Below are positions 1 to 5,508 of a stretch of 14,703 nt of DNA, piece after piece. Position 1 is the stretch's first letter. Each line of letters starts with the position of its first letter. A program made the position numbers and the translations under genes. The notes beneath the pieces were generated by a model. The model saw only the letters and a program-made list of their open reading frames with translations. It did no database searches and was not told the origin of the DNA. This DNA comes from Nanobdellota archaeon (GTDB lineage: Archaea; Nanobdellota; Nanobdellia; SCGC-AAA011-G17; GW2011-AR20), in assembly GCA_018819375.1 (NCBI GenBank), contig JAHJQH010000067.1, positions 1 to 14,703 on the forward strand, given 5' to 3'.

Positions 1-36
1 AGTTTTCTTCCGAGGGGGGTTTTCTTGATGTGGACT
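1..36 (-). pseudogene. Partial second copy of the PIN-ATPase 3' coding end
   Basis: Read on the minus strand, positions 36 to 1 encode VHIKKTPLGRK. This closely matches VHKRTPLGRK near the C-terminus of the PIN-ATPase encoded at 1043-2896. The two copies share an exact 17-base stretch (1-17 and 1089-1105) and the block TGTGGACT, with an in-frame difference of one codon between them. No start codon for this frame is visible nearby and it runs off the left edge. It may be a displaced remnant of the gene's original 3' end, or the end of a paralog lying outside the window; the sequence cannot separate these. Confidence 0.6.
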
Positions 37-50
37 ATAAAATGGAAAGC

Positions 51-58
51 TTTATAAA
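51..58 (+). promoter_or_regulatory. TATA box for the Fic gene
   Basis: TTTATAAA is centred about 26 bases upstream of the ATG at 81, the spacing expected for an archaeal leaderless transcript. A second TATA-like run (CTATAAAA) lies at about 34-41. The box sits between two TGTGGAC repeats, so the promoter is part of the apparently inserted segment. Confidence 0.55.
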
Positions 59-80
59 TGTGGACACCATATAATCTCTT

Positions 81-1031
81 ATGGCTTATGTTGAGATTGT
101 CAAGAAAGGGAAAAAAAATTATTACTATCTAACACAGACTATCAGGATGGATAAAAAGTTTAAGAAAGTTAGACATTTTCTTGGAAAAGGGAATCTTTCT
201 GATGATAAAATAGAAAAATTAGTTAAGAATGCCAAAGATAATCTCAAAGAGAAAGTCAAGAACATAAAAAAAATCAGGATTATTGAAAAATTAGATGCTG
301 ATGCCTTGAAGAGATTAAATGAGGTAAAAAAAGGACGCAAACAGATTATTTCATCTTTATCAAATATCGAGTATGGGGTTATTGAAAAACAACAACTGAT
401 CAGATTCACTTTTAACACAAATGCTATAGAAGGTTCTACTATTACCTTGAAGGAGACAAACCACATATTAGAAGATAAAATTTCTCCTGAAGGGAAAGAT
501 TTAAGAGAGATTCATGAAATTGAGAACACAAAAAAGGCTTATGATTTTATGAAATCCTATAGGGGCAATTTGAATACTGATTTTATCAAAAAAATCCATT
601 ACCATCTTACCTCGAATATACTTGGTGAAAGTTCTGGAAATTTTAGGAGAATTCAGGTTTATATGGGGGGTTCAAAACATATTCCTACTAAGCCATCTGA
701 AATCTTTAAGGAGATAAGTTCTTTGGTTAGGTGGATAAAGAATAACCATAAATTGCATCCTGTCTTGCTCGCTTCTTATGTGCACCATCTCTTTATTGCC
801 ATACATCCTTTTTTGGATGGTAACGGAAGAACTGGTAGGTTGATTCTTAATTTTATGTTGATGAAATCTGGATTTCCACCAATATGCATCAAGAAAGAGG
901 AGAGGATAAAATATACTGATTACCTTGAGTTAGCCAGAGATGGAGACATCACTGGTTTTTTGGATTTTATTATGGAAAAAATTGAAGAAGCTTATGAAGA
1001 ACTTGTGGACAACACAAAAGGAAAAAAGTAA
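81..1031 (+). CDS. fic: Fic family protein (AMPylator-type)
   Basis: This 316-residue protein has the complete Fic catalytic motif, HPFLDGNGRTGR, at residues 242-253, including the catalytic His242. Fic enzymes usually transfer AMP from ATP to a hydroxyl group of a target protein; the target here is unknown. Residues 113-118 (TNAIEG) fit the autoinhibitory motif (S/T)xxxE(G/N) upstream of the core, so this looks like a class II Fic enzyme that inhibits itself. Residues 1-40 (beginning MAYVEIVKKGKKNYYYL) form a small basic domain, followed by a charged helical linker. The ATG at 81 fits the TATA box at 51-58 and a leaderless start. The gene converges on the PIN-ATPase gene with 11 bases between stops. 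No antitoxin-like partner is visible, which argues against a two-gene toxin-antitoxin pair. Short TGTGGAC repeats and a duplicated gene end flank it, suggesting acquisition by insertion. Confidence 0.9.
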   Translation: MAYVEIVKKGKKNYYYLTQTIRMDKKFKKVRHFLGKGNLSDDKIEKLVKNAKDNLKEKVKNIKKIRIIEKLDADALKRLNEVKKGRKQIISSLSNIEYGVIEKQQLIRFTFNTNAIEGSTITLKETNHILEDKISPEGKDLREIHEIENTKKAYDFMKSYRGNLNTDFIKKIHYHLTSNILGESSGNFRRIQVYMGGSKHIPTKPSEIFKEISSLVRWIKNNHKLHPVLLASYVHHLFIAIHPFLDGNGRTGRLILNFMLMKSGFPPICIKKEERIKYTDYLELARDGDITGFLDFIMEKIEEAYEELVDNTKGKK

Positions 1032-1042
1032 AATGTGGACTA

Positions 1043-2896
1043 CTAAACCTTGACCTTTAGAGTTTGTTTTTGATTGAGGAGCTTAATTAGTTTTCTTCCG
1101 AGGGGCGTGCGTTTGTGGACTTTGATTTCCCCGCTTCTTGAGATGTTCTGAGTGAAGAGCGGAGTGTTGTTGTGGTGGATGTGTGCGGTTTGTCCTGCAA
1201 ATCTCGGGTTGATGTACAGGGAGATGTATTTCTTATTTTCTCCTGATGTGGATTCAATTTCTTCTAGTTCGTGTTTTTTCCCTTCTAAAGGAGAGATGTT
1301 GATTTTTATTCCCAATTTTTTTTCTATTTCCTCTATTCTCTGACCTGCTTTTCCTATTATCTTCCCAATTTCCCCTTCTGGGATTGCCACATTTATCTTG
1401 TTCTGATTAAGGATTGAAACTTCTGCCTTGGATGTTAATTTACTGAATTCCCTCCCAATTTCTTTTTTTGCGAGTTCGTGAATGGGGGTTAGTGATTCTT
1501 TTTCTACTGGCACAACGACGGTTTCTTCCCCGTATGAATAGATTTCAAATTCAAGTTTTTTTGTTGTAAAATCTCTTATCTCAACAACAGGTCTTGCTAA
1601 GTCAGCTTCTGTCATACCTGTTGGTACTTTTACATTCATCTGGACTGTAAGAACCTTTCCTATTCTCCCTTTTTCTATGAAAATCAGGGTATCCAAAACA
1701 CTTGGTATCATTCCGGTGTCAAGTCTTGAGATAAATCTTTGAACTGCATTTACTGGTGAAGATGAATGAAGAACACCAAGGCAGTTGCTTCCTGCCAGTC
1801 TTAGATCTGTGTATAATTTGAAGTCTGTTGTATCTCTTATCTCATCAAAGATTATGTTGTCTGGTCTCGATAAAAACAAAATATCGTGTATTTCTTCACT
1901 TGATGTGAAATTTTTTGAGTATTGAGTTATTTCATCTTTTAACTGAAGGTCTCTCGGGCTCTCGACGGTTTTTACTATTTTTCCGTTTTCACTATAAAAT
2001 TCTGCTATTGCCTGCGCGAATGTTGACTTCCCTGACCCTGTTTCTCCTGCGATGATGATTCCTCTTGCTTTTTCTTTTATTCTCTCAAACAATATTGGTG
2101 GGAGCTTGTAATCTTTTATGTCAAGTTTTTTTATTGGCCTGACAATGGTAATCTCCCTGCTGTCAGATACTGGAGGTCTTGTTATCACAACCCTGTAATC
2201 CTTGTATTGTACTATTGTTGAACCCCTTCTTGAAATCTCCACAAAAGATTCTGCATCCATCCTCGCTTTTTCAACGATCTCCTTCGAGAACCTTTCAACT
2301 TCTTCTTTTGTTAAAAGATTTTTTGTTATTTTTATGAGATTCCACTGGTCTGGAGAGCCTCTTTTTGCGTAAGCAGAACATTTTTCTTTTAAATGTACGG
2401 ACATTGTCGTGTTGTCAAAGAATTTTTCTACTTCTATTTTTTTTGTTGGAAGTTTTAGTTCGATAAACTTTACTTCCACTCCAAATGCTTTTGCCGAACT
2501 TGCCTGAACCTTGTCTGCTGTAATAAGAGTTGCTCCGGTGTTGTATGCTAAATTCCTTATTGAAGCATCTATTTCCCCTGATTTTGCAAACCTTATCTGA
2601 TGTGCACTTGGTCTCTCTCCTGTGAATTCTAATTGAATATTTCCTTCTTTTGCAAGTTCCTGAAGTTCCTGCAATTCTTCCAATCCAAGAAGTCCTGTTT
2701 CGTGATTCTGGTTTGCCTGATGCTCCAGTTCTGCCATTACAGCATTGGGAATCAAGAGTTTTCCTCTTAGCTGTTTTTTCTTAATTAAATCTGATGCCAC
2801 TTTTTCTATTACCACAGAAGTATCTAAGACATATGATTCGTTTTCAGGCATATCCTCTGTTTTCTTATCTTGGTTTTTTATTTTTTTCTTTGACAT
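1043..2896 (-). CDS. PIN domain-ATPase-KH protein (archaeal PINA type)
   Basis: This 617-residue protein has a PIN domain at about residues 20-147 with the expected acidic residues D25, E56, D110 and D128. A secretion/pilus-type (VirB11/PilT-like) ATPase core follows, with Walker A GETGSGKST at 284-292 and a Walker B-like NIIFDEIR at 347-354. A KH-like RNA/DNA-binding segment with GKIIGKAG lies at about 505-545, and the C-terminal tail is basic. This order matches the conserved archaeal PINc/PilT-N ATPase family, whose Sulfolobus member (PINA) forms hexamers and drives Holliday-junction branch migration; that role is assigned here by family. It is probably cytoplasmic, as no membrane segment is seen. 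A TATA-like box 26 bases upstream supports the ATG at 2896 as a leaderless start. Its 3' end is duplicated at 1-36. The gene is divergent from the tRNA cluster and convergent with fic. Confidence 0.88.
   Translation of the reverse strand: MSKKKIKNQDKKTEDMPENESYVLDTSVVIEKVASDLIKKKQLRGKLLIPNAVMAELEHQANQNHETGLLGLEELQELQELAKEGNIQLEFTGERPSAHQIRFAKSGEIDASIRNLAYNTGATLITADKVQASSAKAFGVEVKFIELKLPTKKIEVEKFFDNTTMSVHLKEKCSAYAKRGSPDQWNLIKITKNLLTKEEVERFSKEIVEKARMDAESFVEISRRGSTIVQYKDYRVVITRPPVSDSREITIVRPIKKLDIKDYKLPPILFERIKEKARGIIIAGETGSGKSTFAQAIAEFYSENGKIVKTVESPRDLQLKDEITQYSKNFTSSEEIHDILFLSRPDNIIFDEIRDTTDFKLYTDLRLAGSNCLGVLHSSSPVNAVQRFISRLDTGMIPSVLDTLIFIEKGRIGKVLTVQMNVKVPTGMTEADLARPVVEIRDFTTKKLEFEIYSYGEETVVVPVEKESLTPIHELAKKEIGREFSKLTSKAEVSILNQNKINVAIPEGEIGKIIGKAGQRIEEIEKKLGIKINISPLEGKKHELEEIESTSGENKKYISLYINPRFAGQTAHIHHNNTPLFTQNISRSGEIKVHKRTPLGRKLIKLLNQKQTLKVKV
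1089..1121 (-). repeat. Right-hand copy of the duplicated gene end (direct repeat of 1-36)
   Basis: Positions 1089-1105 repeat positions 1-17 exactly (AGTTTTCTTCCGAGGGG), and 1114-1121 repeat 29-36. The intervening stretch is 8 bases here and 11 in the left copy, preserving the reading frame. This copy lies inside the intact PIN-ATPase gene and encodes VHKRTPLGRK. Together with the left copy it flanks the Fic gene like the two ends of an integrated segment that targets a gene's 3' end. Confidence 0.6.
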
Positions 2897-2918
2897 AATG
2901 AGAACTATGAAGAGGGGG

Positions 2919-2927
2919 TTTTTAAAA
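2919..2927 (-). promoter_or_regulatory. TATA box for the PIN-ATPase gene
   Basis: On the minus strand TTTTAAAAA is centred about 26 bases before the ATG ending at 2896. That spacing predicts transcription starting at or next to the start codon. Confidence 0.5.
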
Positions 2928-2975
2928 CTTGTGAATCAATTTCTGAACACCTTACATCCAGTTTAAATCAAAAAA

Positions 2976-2983
2976 CTTAAAAA
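2976..2983 (+). promoter_or_regulatory. TATA box for tRNA-Leu
   Basis: CTTAAAAA lies 25-32 bases upstream of the mature 5' end of tRNA-Leu at 3008, implying little or no leader. Confidence 0.45.
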
Positions 2984-3007
2984 TTGGAGATAGTTTGTTT
3001 TTTATAT

Positions 3008-3091
3008 GCGGGGATGCCGGAGTGGTCAAACGGACTTGGCTCAAGACCAAGTAGCTTAGTGCTTACGCAGGTTCGAGTCCTGTTCCCCGCA
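3008..3091 (+). tRNA. tRNA-Leu (anticodon CAA)
   Basis: The acceptor stem GCGGGGA (3008-3014) pairs with TCCCCGC (3084-3090), with discriminator A at 3091. The anticodon stem CTTGG/CCAAG (3035-3039/3047-3051) encloses loop CTCAAGA with anticodon CAA at 3042-3044, reading UUG. A long variable arm, typical of leucine tRNAs, precedes the T arm GCAGG-TTCGAGT-CCTGT. There is no intron, and CCA is not encoded. Confidence 0.95.
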
Positions 3092-3097
3092 GCAACA

Positions 3098-3133
3098 TTT
3101 TTCTCTTTTTTTAGCTTTTTTTGTGAGTTTTTT
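3098..3133 (+). terminator. Oligo-T terminator after tRNA-Leu
   Basis: Runs of 5, 7, 7 and 6 T residues occur within 36 bases downstream of tRNA-Leu with no strong hairpin, as expected for archaeal intrinsic termination. It separates tRNA-Leu from the next promoter at 3151. Confidence 0.6.
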
Positions 3134-3150
3134 GGTTGTAAAACGATAGG

Positions 3151-3158
3151 TTTATAAA
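3151..3158 (+). promoter_or_regulatory. TATA box for the tRNA-Asp/tRNA-Lys transcript
   Basis: TTTATAAA preceded by GATAGG predicts a start near 3180. That is about 95 bases before tRNA-Asp, an unusually long leader, and about 10 bases before the left arm of the 17-bp inverted repeat. No separate promoter is seen for tRNA-Lys, so the two tRNAs are probably co-transcribed. Confidence 0.5.
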
Positions 3159-3313
3159 TTCTTAGTTTTCCATTTTAGAATAGTATATGAATAATCTTTC
3201 TAAATAGGAGAAGAGAGAAAATGGTTTTGAAAAGAAGAATCGCAGACATTTTTATTGAAAACAGATATCTATTAAGCCCTGATAGTGTAGTGGCCTATCA
3301 TCCGGCCCTGTCG

Positions 3314-3338
3314 AATGAATTTATGACAGCATACAGCA
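3314..3338 (+). other. tRNA-Asp intron 1, 25 nt, position 37/38
   Basis: A textbook bulge-helix-bulge can be drawn. The outer helix is the anticodon stem, the central 4-bp helix is CTGT (3308-3311) with ACAG (3333-3336), and the 3-nt bulges are CGA and CAA. An inner ATG/CAT helix follows. Cutting after the second base of each bulge yields a normal 7-nt anticodon loop. This is the canonical archaeal intron position. Confidence 0.88.
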
Positions 3339-3353
3339 AGGCCGGGACCCGGG

Positions 3354-3370
3354 ACTCTTTAGAGCGGGAA
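3354..3370 (+). other. tRNA-Asp intron 2, 17 nt, in the T arm (53/54)
   Basis: Without removal of these 17 bases the T stem-loop cannot form normally. A bulge-helix-bulge is available: central helix CCCG (3348-3351) with CGGG (3365-3368), bulges GGA and AAT, and inner helix CTC/GAG with a TTTA loop. Cutting after the second base of each bulge restores exactly CCGGG-TTCGACT-CCCGG. The outer helix is short (about 2 bp), so the motif is relaxed, which usually requires an endonuclease with broad specificity. Confidence 0.82.
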
Positions 3371-3421
3371 TTCGACTCCCGGTCAGGGCGTAATTGATTA
3401 TTTAGAAAGATTATTTTGGGC

Positions 3422-3590
<169 letters not shown>

Positions 3591-3603
3591 AGCCTTTTTA
3601 GGA

Positions 3604-3713
3604 AAAAGCCTTGAGGGAAAAACAAAAGACAGAGGGCATAAATGCCCGCTTACAAGCCTTTAGAAAAGCCTTGAGGGAAAAACAAAAGACAAGGTTGAAG
3701 GAAAAACAAAAGA
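3604..3713 (+). repeat. Tandem-like direct repeats before the RNA polymerase operon
   Basis: A 28-base segment at 3604-3631 recurs exactly at 3664-3691, a 60-base offset. Its core TTGAGGGAAAAACAAAAGA (3611-3629, 3671-3689) appears a third time with one change at 3695-3713. Each long copy is preceded by an AAGCCTTT-type stretch (3590 and 3654). The region 3591-3762 holds no convincing gene; it may be a leader or regulatory RNA for the operon, or a remnant of small duplications. Confidence 0.7.
3634..3647 (+). other. Small hairpin between repeat units
   Basis: GGGCAT-AA-ATGCCC is a perfect 6-bp stem with a 2-base spacer. It lies between the first two repeat copies and has no following T run, so it is unlikely to be a terminator. 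Confidence 0.35.
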
Positions 3714-3721
3714 GCGGTTTG

Positions 3722-3757
3722 ATTAAAATACAAAAATTAGGGTACAAAGGTTAAAAT
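3722..3757 (+). promoter_or_regulatory. Probable promoter region of the rpo operon
   Basis: Two TATA-like runs, ATTAAAATAC at 3722-3731 and TTAAAATAC at 3751-3759, precede the rpoH ATG at 3763. The sequence TTAAAATACAA is repeated exactly (3723-3733 and 3751-3761). The upstream copy is spaced for a transcript with a short leader. An AAAGG at 3746-3750 could aid ribosome binding. Confidence 0.35.
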
Positions 3758-3762
3758 ACAAG

Positions 3763-4005
3763 ATGGCTGATAATGGTGAATCAAATATTCAGAATCATAT
3801 GCTTGTTCCAAAGCATATTAAACTTAGTGAGGAACAAGCAGCAATAATCTTAAAAAAATACAATGTTTCTAAAAAGCAGCTTCCAAAGATAAAGCAGAAA
3901 GACCCTGCCCTGACAGGATTGGATGCTGTTCACGGGGACATTATTGAAATAATAAGAAACACCCCCACAGTTGGAAAATCTTCATATTACAGGGTGGTTG
4001 TATAA
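3763..4005 (+). CDS. rpoH: DNA-directed RNA polymerase subunit H (Rpo5)
   Basis: This 80-residue protein is full length for the archaeal homolog of the C-terminal domain of eukaryotic Rpb5. Diagnostic features are HMLVPKHIKLSEEQA at about residues 12-26, KQLPKIKQKDPA in the middle, the HGDIIEIIRNTPTVGKSSYY segment, and the terminal YRVVV. It sits in the polymerase jaw, contacting downstream DNA. As in most archaea it is the first gene of the operon; rpoB'' follows 12 bases after its stop, with an AAGGAG ribosome-binding site overlapping the stop codon. Confidence 0.95.
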   Translation: MADNGESNIQNHMLVPKHIKLSEEQAAIILKKYNVSKKQLPKIKQKDPALTGLDAVHGDIIEIIRNTPTVGKSSYYRVVV

Positions 4006-4017
4006 GGAGTTTTAACT

Positions 4018-5508
4018 ATGGTTGAAAACTACAGAAATATATTAAAAAAATACTTTGAGGATTACTCTCTTGTAGAATCAAATATAAACTCTTTTAACAG
4101 GTTTATGGACAAAGGAATACAACAGATAGTTAACGAAACTCAGGATATCATACCAACCATCATCCCCCAAGAAGTTAGTGATTTCAAAATTAAACTTGGG
4201 AAAGTTGAAATCAGCAAACCCAGACTTGTTGAAGCAGATGGGAGCAAGAGAGATGTTTATCCGATGGAAGCAAGAATGAGAAAATTAACTTATTCCTCTC
4301 CAATTATGATTAACATAAGCGTCTTTGTGGAGGGGGTTGAAAAGGAATCTTTCAAAACCTTAATCGGAAAAATCCCTGTCATGGTCAGATCTAAATATTG
4401 TCATCTTTGGGGACAAAATAAGGAGGGTCTGGTAAAGTATCATGAGGACCCAAATGACCTTGGTGGTTATTTTATCTTGAATGGCAATGAGAGAGTTCTT
4501 ATTATTGTTGAAGACTTAGCTTCAAATAAACTGTTTGTTGAACGATCCAAGGTTGGTCCAAGCAAGTTCGTTGGAAAAATATTTTCTGAAACAAATTCAT
4601 ATAGGATACCACACACCCTTGAACAGATGAAAGATGGCGTGATTTATATGACATTCACGAGGTTTAGGAGAATCCCAATTATTCTTCTTTTAAGAGCTCT
4701 TGGTCTCACCAGAGATAATGAAATCAGGGACATGATTACTAAAGATACTTTTTACGATGATGACCTCTTCATTAACCTGTATGAAGGAAAGGATATCAAG
4801 ACTCAGAAAGAAGCTGCTGAGGTCGTAGCTAAAAAGATAGGAATCCCTCAGATTGAAGAAGATTCTTCTGAGAGGGTGCTGGAAATGCTTGATAGATACT
4901 TCCTTCCACATATTGGGACAAAGAAAGAAGACAGAATATCAAAAGCACATAACTTGTGCAAGTATATCAAGAGGTTTATGGCAATTTCCAAGGGTGAGGC
5001 GAGTGTTTCAAACAAAGACCATTATGCCAACAAAAGATTAAAATTGAGTGGCGACCTCCTTGCTGACTTGTTTAGGGTTAATTTGAGAGCTTTGGTTCAG
5101 GATATTGTTTACAACTTCCAAAGACTCGTCAAGAGAGGAAAATTCCAATCTATGAAAATAATTATCAGGGACCAGTTACTCACTAACAGGATAAAAAGTG
5201 CAATGGCAACAGGTTCCTGGGTTGGAGGAAGAAAAGGAATCAGTCAAAATATTGACAGAACTAATTTTATTGCTACTGTATCTCATTTACAAAAAGTAGT
5301 TTCTTTGTTATCTTCTTCTCAGGAAAACTTTGAGGCAAGAACTCTTAACCCGACTCATTGGGGGCGATTATGCCCGGTTGAGACTCCTGAAGGAACACCA
5401 ATCGGTCTAAGAAAAAACCTGTCTATCACATCTGAAATTTCTGTTGAATGTTCGCAATTAGATAAACTAAAAAAAACACTCGCGGGGTATGGTCTTGAAG
5501 ATGGCTGA
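4018..5508 (+). CDS. rpoB2: DNA-directed RNA polymerase subunit B'' (Rpo2 N-terminal half)
   Basis: This 496-residue protein is the N-terminal half of the second-largest polymerase subunit (protrusion, lobe and the fork region up to the split). Visible signatures include GGYFILNGNERVLI, the KDHYANKRLKLSGDLL segment, and ARTLNPTHWGRLCPVETPEG near the C-terminus, the fork equivalent of the bacterial rifampicin region. AAGGAG at 4004-4009 supports the ATG at 4018. It ends GLEDG and overlaps the start of rpoB'. The length is normal for lineages with a split B, so the break is the usual split and not a frameshift. Confidence 0.95.
   Translation: MVENYRNILKKYFEDYSLVESNINSFNRFMDKGIQQIVNETQDIIPTIIPQEVSDFKIKLGKVEISKPRLVEADGSKRDVYPMEARMRKLTYSSPIMINISVFVEGVEKESFKTLIGKIPVMVRSKYCHLWGQNKEGLVKYHEDPNDLGGYFILNGNERVLIIVEDLASNKLFVERSKVGPSKFVGKIFSETNSYRIPHTLEQMKDGVIYMTFTRFRRIPIILLLRALGLTRDNEIRDMITKDTFYDDDLFINLYEGKDIKTQKEAAEVVAKKIGIPQIEEDSSERVLEMLDRYFLPHIGTKKEDRISKAHNLCKYIKRFMAISKGEASVSNKDHYANKRLKLSGDLLADLFRVNLRALVQDIVYNFQRLVKRGKFQSMKIIIRDQLLTNRIKSAMATGSWVGGRKGISQNIDRTNFIATVSHLQKVVSLLSSSQENFEARTLNPTHWGRLCPVETPEGTPIGLRKNLSITSEISVECSQLDKLKKTLAGYGLEDG

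Larger units (their letters stand above)
27..1121. repeat. TGTGGAC short direct repeats around the Fic gene
   Basis: TGTGGAC occurs in the same orientation five times: at 29-35, 59-65, about 1003-1009, 1034-1040 and 1114-1120. The copies at 56-65 and 1031-1040 extend to the same ten bases, AAATGTGGAC, and tightly bracket the Fic gene; the copy at 27-37 also resembles the one at 1032-1042. The copy at 1114 lies in the PIN-ATPase coding end, where it encodes part of VHK. The pattern is directly visible; a role in insertion or recombination is inference. Confidence 0.5.
3276..3390 (+). tRNA. tRNA-Asp (anticodon GTC) with two introns
   Basis: The acceptor stem GCCCTGA (3276-3282) pairs with TCAGGGC (3383-3389), with discriminator G at 3390. 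Removing 3314-3338 gives anticodon stem CGGCC/GGCCG and loop CTGTCGA with anticodon GTC at 3310-3312. Removing 3354-3370 gives a perfect T stem, CCGGG (3349-3353) with CCCGG (3378-3382), and loop TTCGACT. The spliced tRNA is 73 nt with a 4-nt variable loop. Exons are 3276-3313, 3339-3353 and 3371-3390. CCA is not encoded. The gene lies within the 17-bp inverted repeat. Confidence 0.93.
3221..3397 (+). other. 58-codon open frame overlapping tRNA-Asp, possible DP1-like fragment
   Basis: An ATG at 3221 follows a purine-rich AGGAGAAGAGAG stretch and opens 58 codons to a TGA at 3395, through the whole tRNA-Asp gene including both introns. Only the first 18 codons lie outside the tRNA. The start (RRIADIFIENRYLLSPDS) loosely resembles the N-terminal helix of the small subunit (DP1) of archaeal DNA polymerase II, whose families begin with a pattern like 'FL..NYL(I/L)(T/S)P'. 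It may be a gene-start remnant fused to the tRNA or pure chance. The tRNA is certain; the protein is not. Confidence 0.2.
3190..3415. repeat. 17-bp perfect inverted repeat enclosing tRNA-Asp
   Basis: AATAATCTTTCTAAATA (3190-3206) is the exact reverse complement of 3399-3415. In RNA the arms would form a helix closing a 192-nt loop that holds a 69-nt leader, the intron-containing tRNA-Asp and an 8-nt trailer. tRNA-Lys begins 6 nt after the right arm. It could be a processing helix for the precursor or the ends of a small element; no flanking target-site duplication was seen. Confidence 0.75.

Noticed and set aside
3604..3713. CRISPR-like array
   Set aside because: There are only three copies with unequal spacing (60 and 24 bases), one imperfect, and no cas genes.
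5489..5508. rpoB''/rpoB' junction as a frameshift
   Set aside because: The split occurs at the usual B''/B' boundary, with a proper stop, overlapping start codons and normal lengths for both halves.
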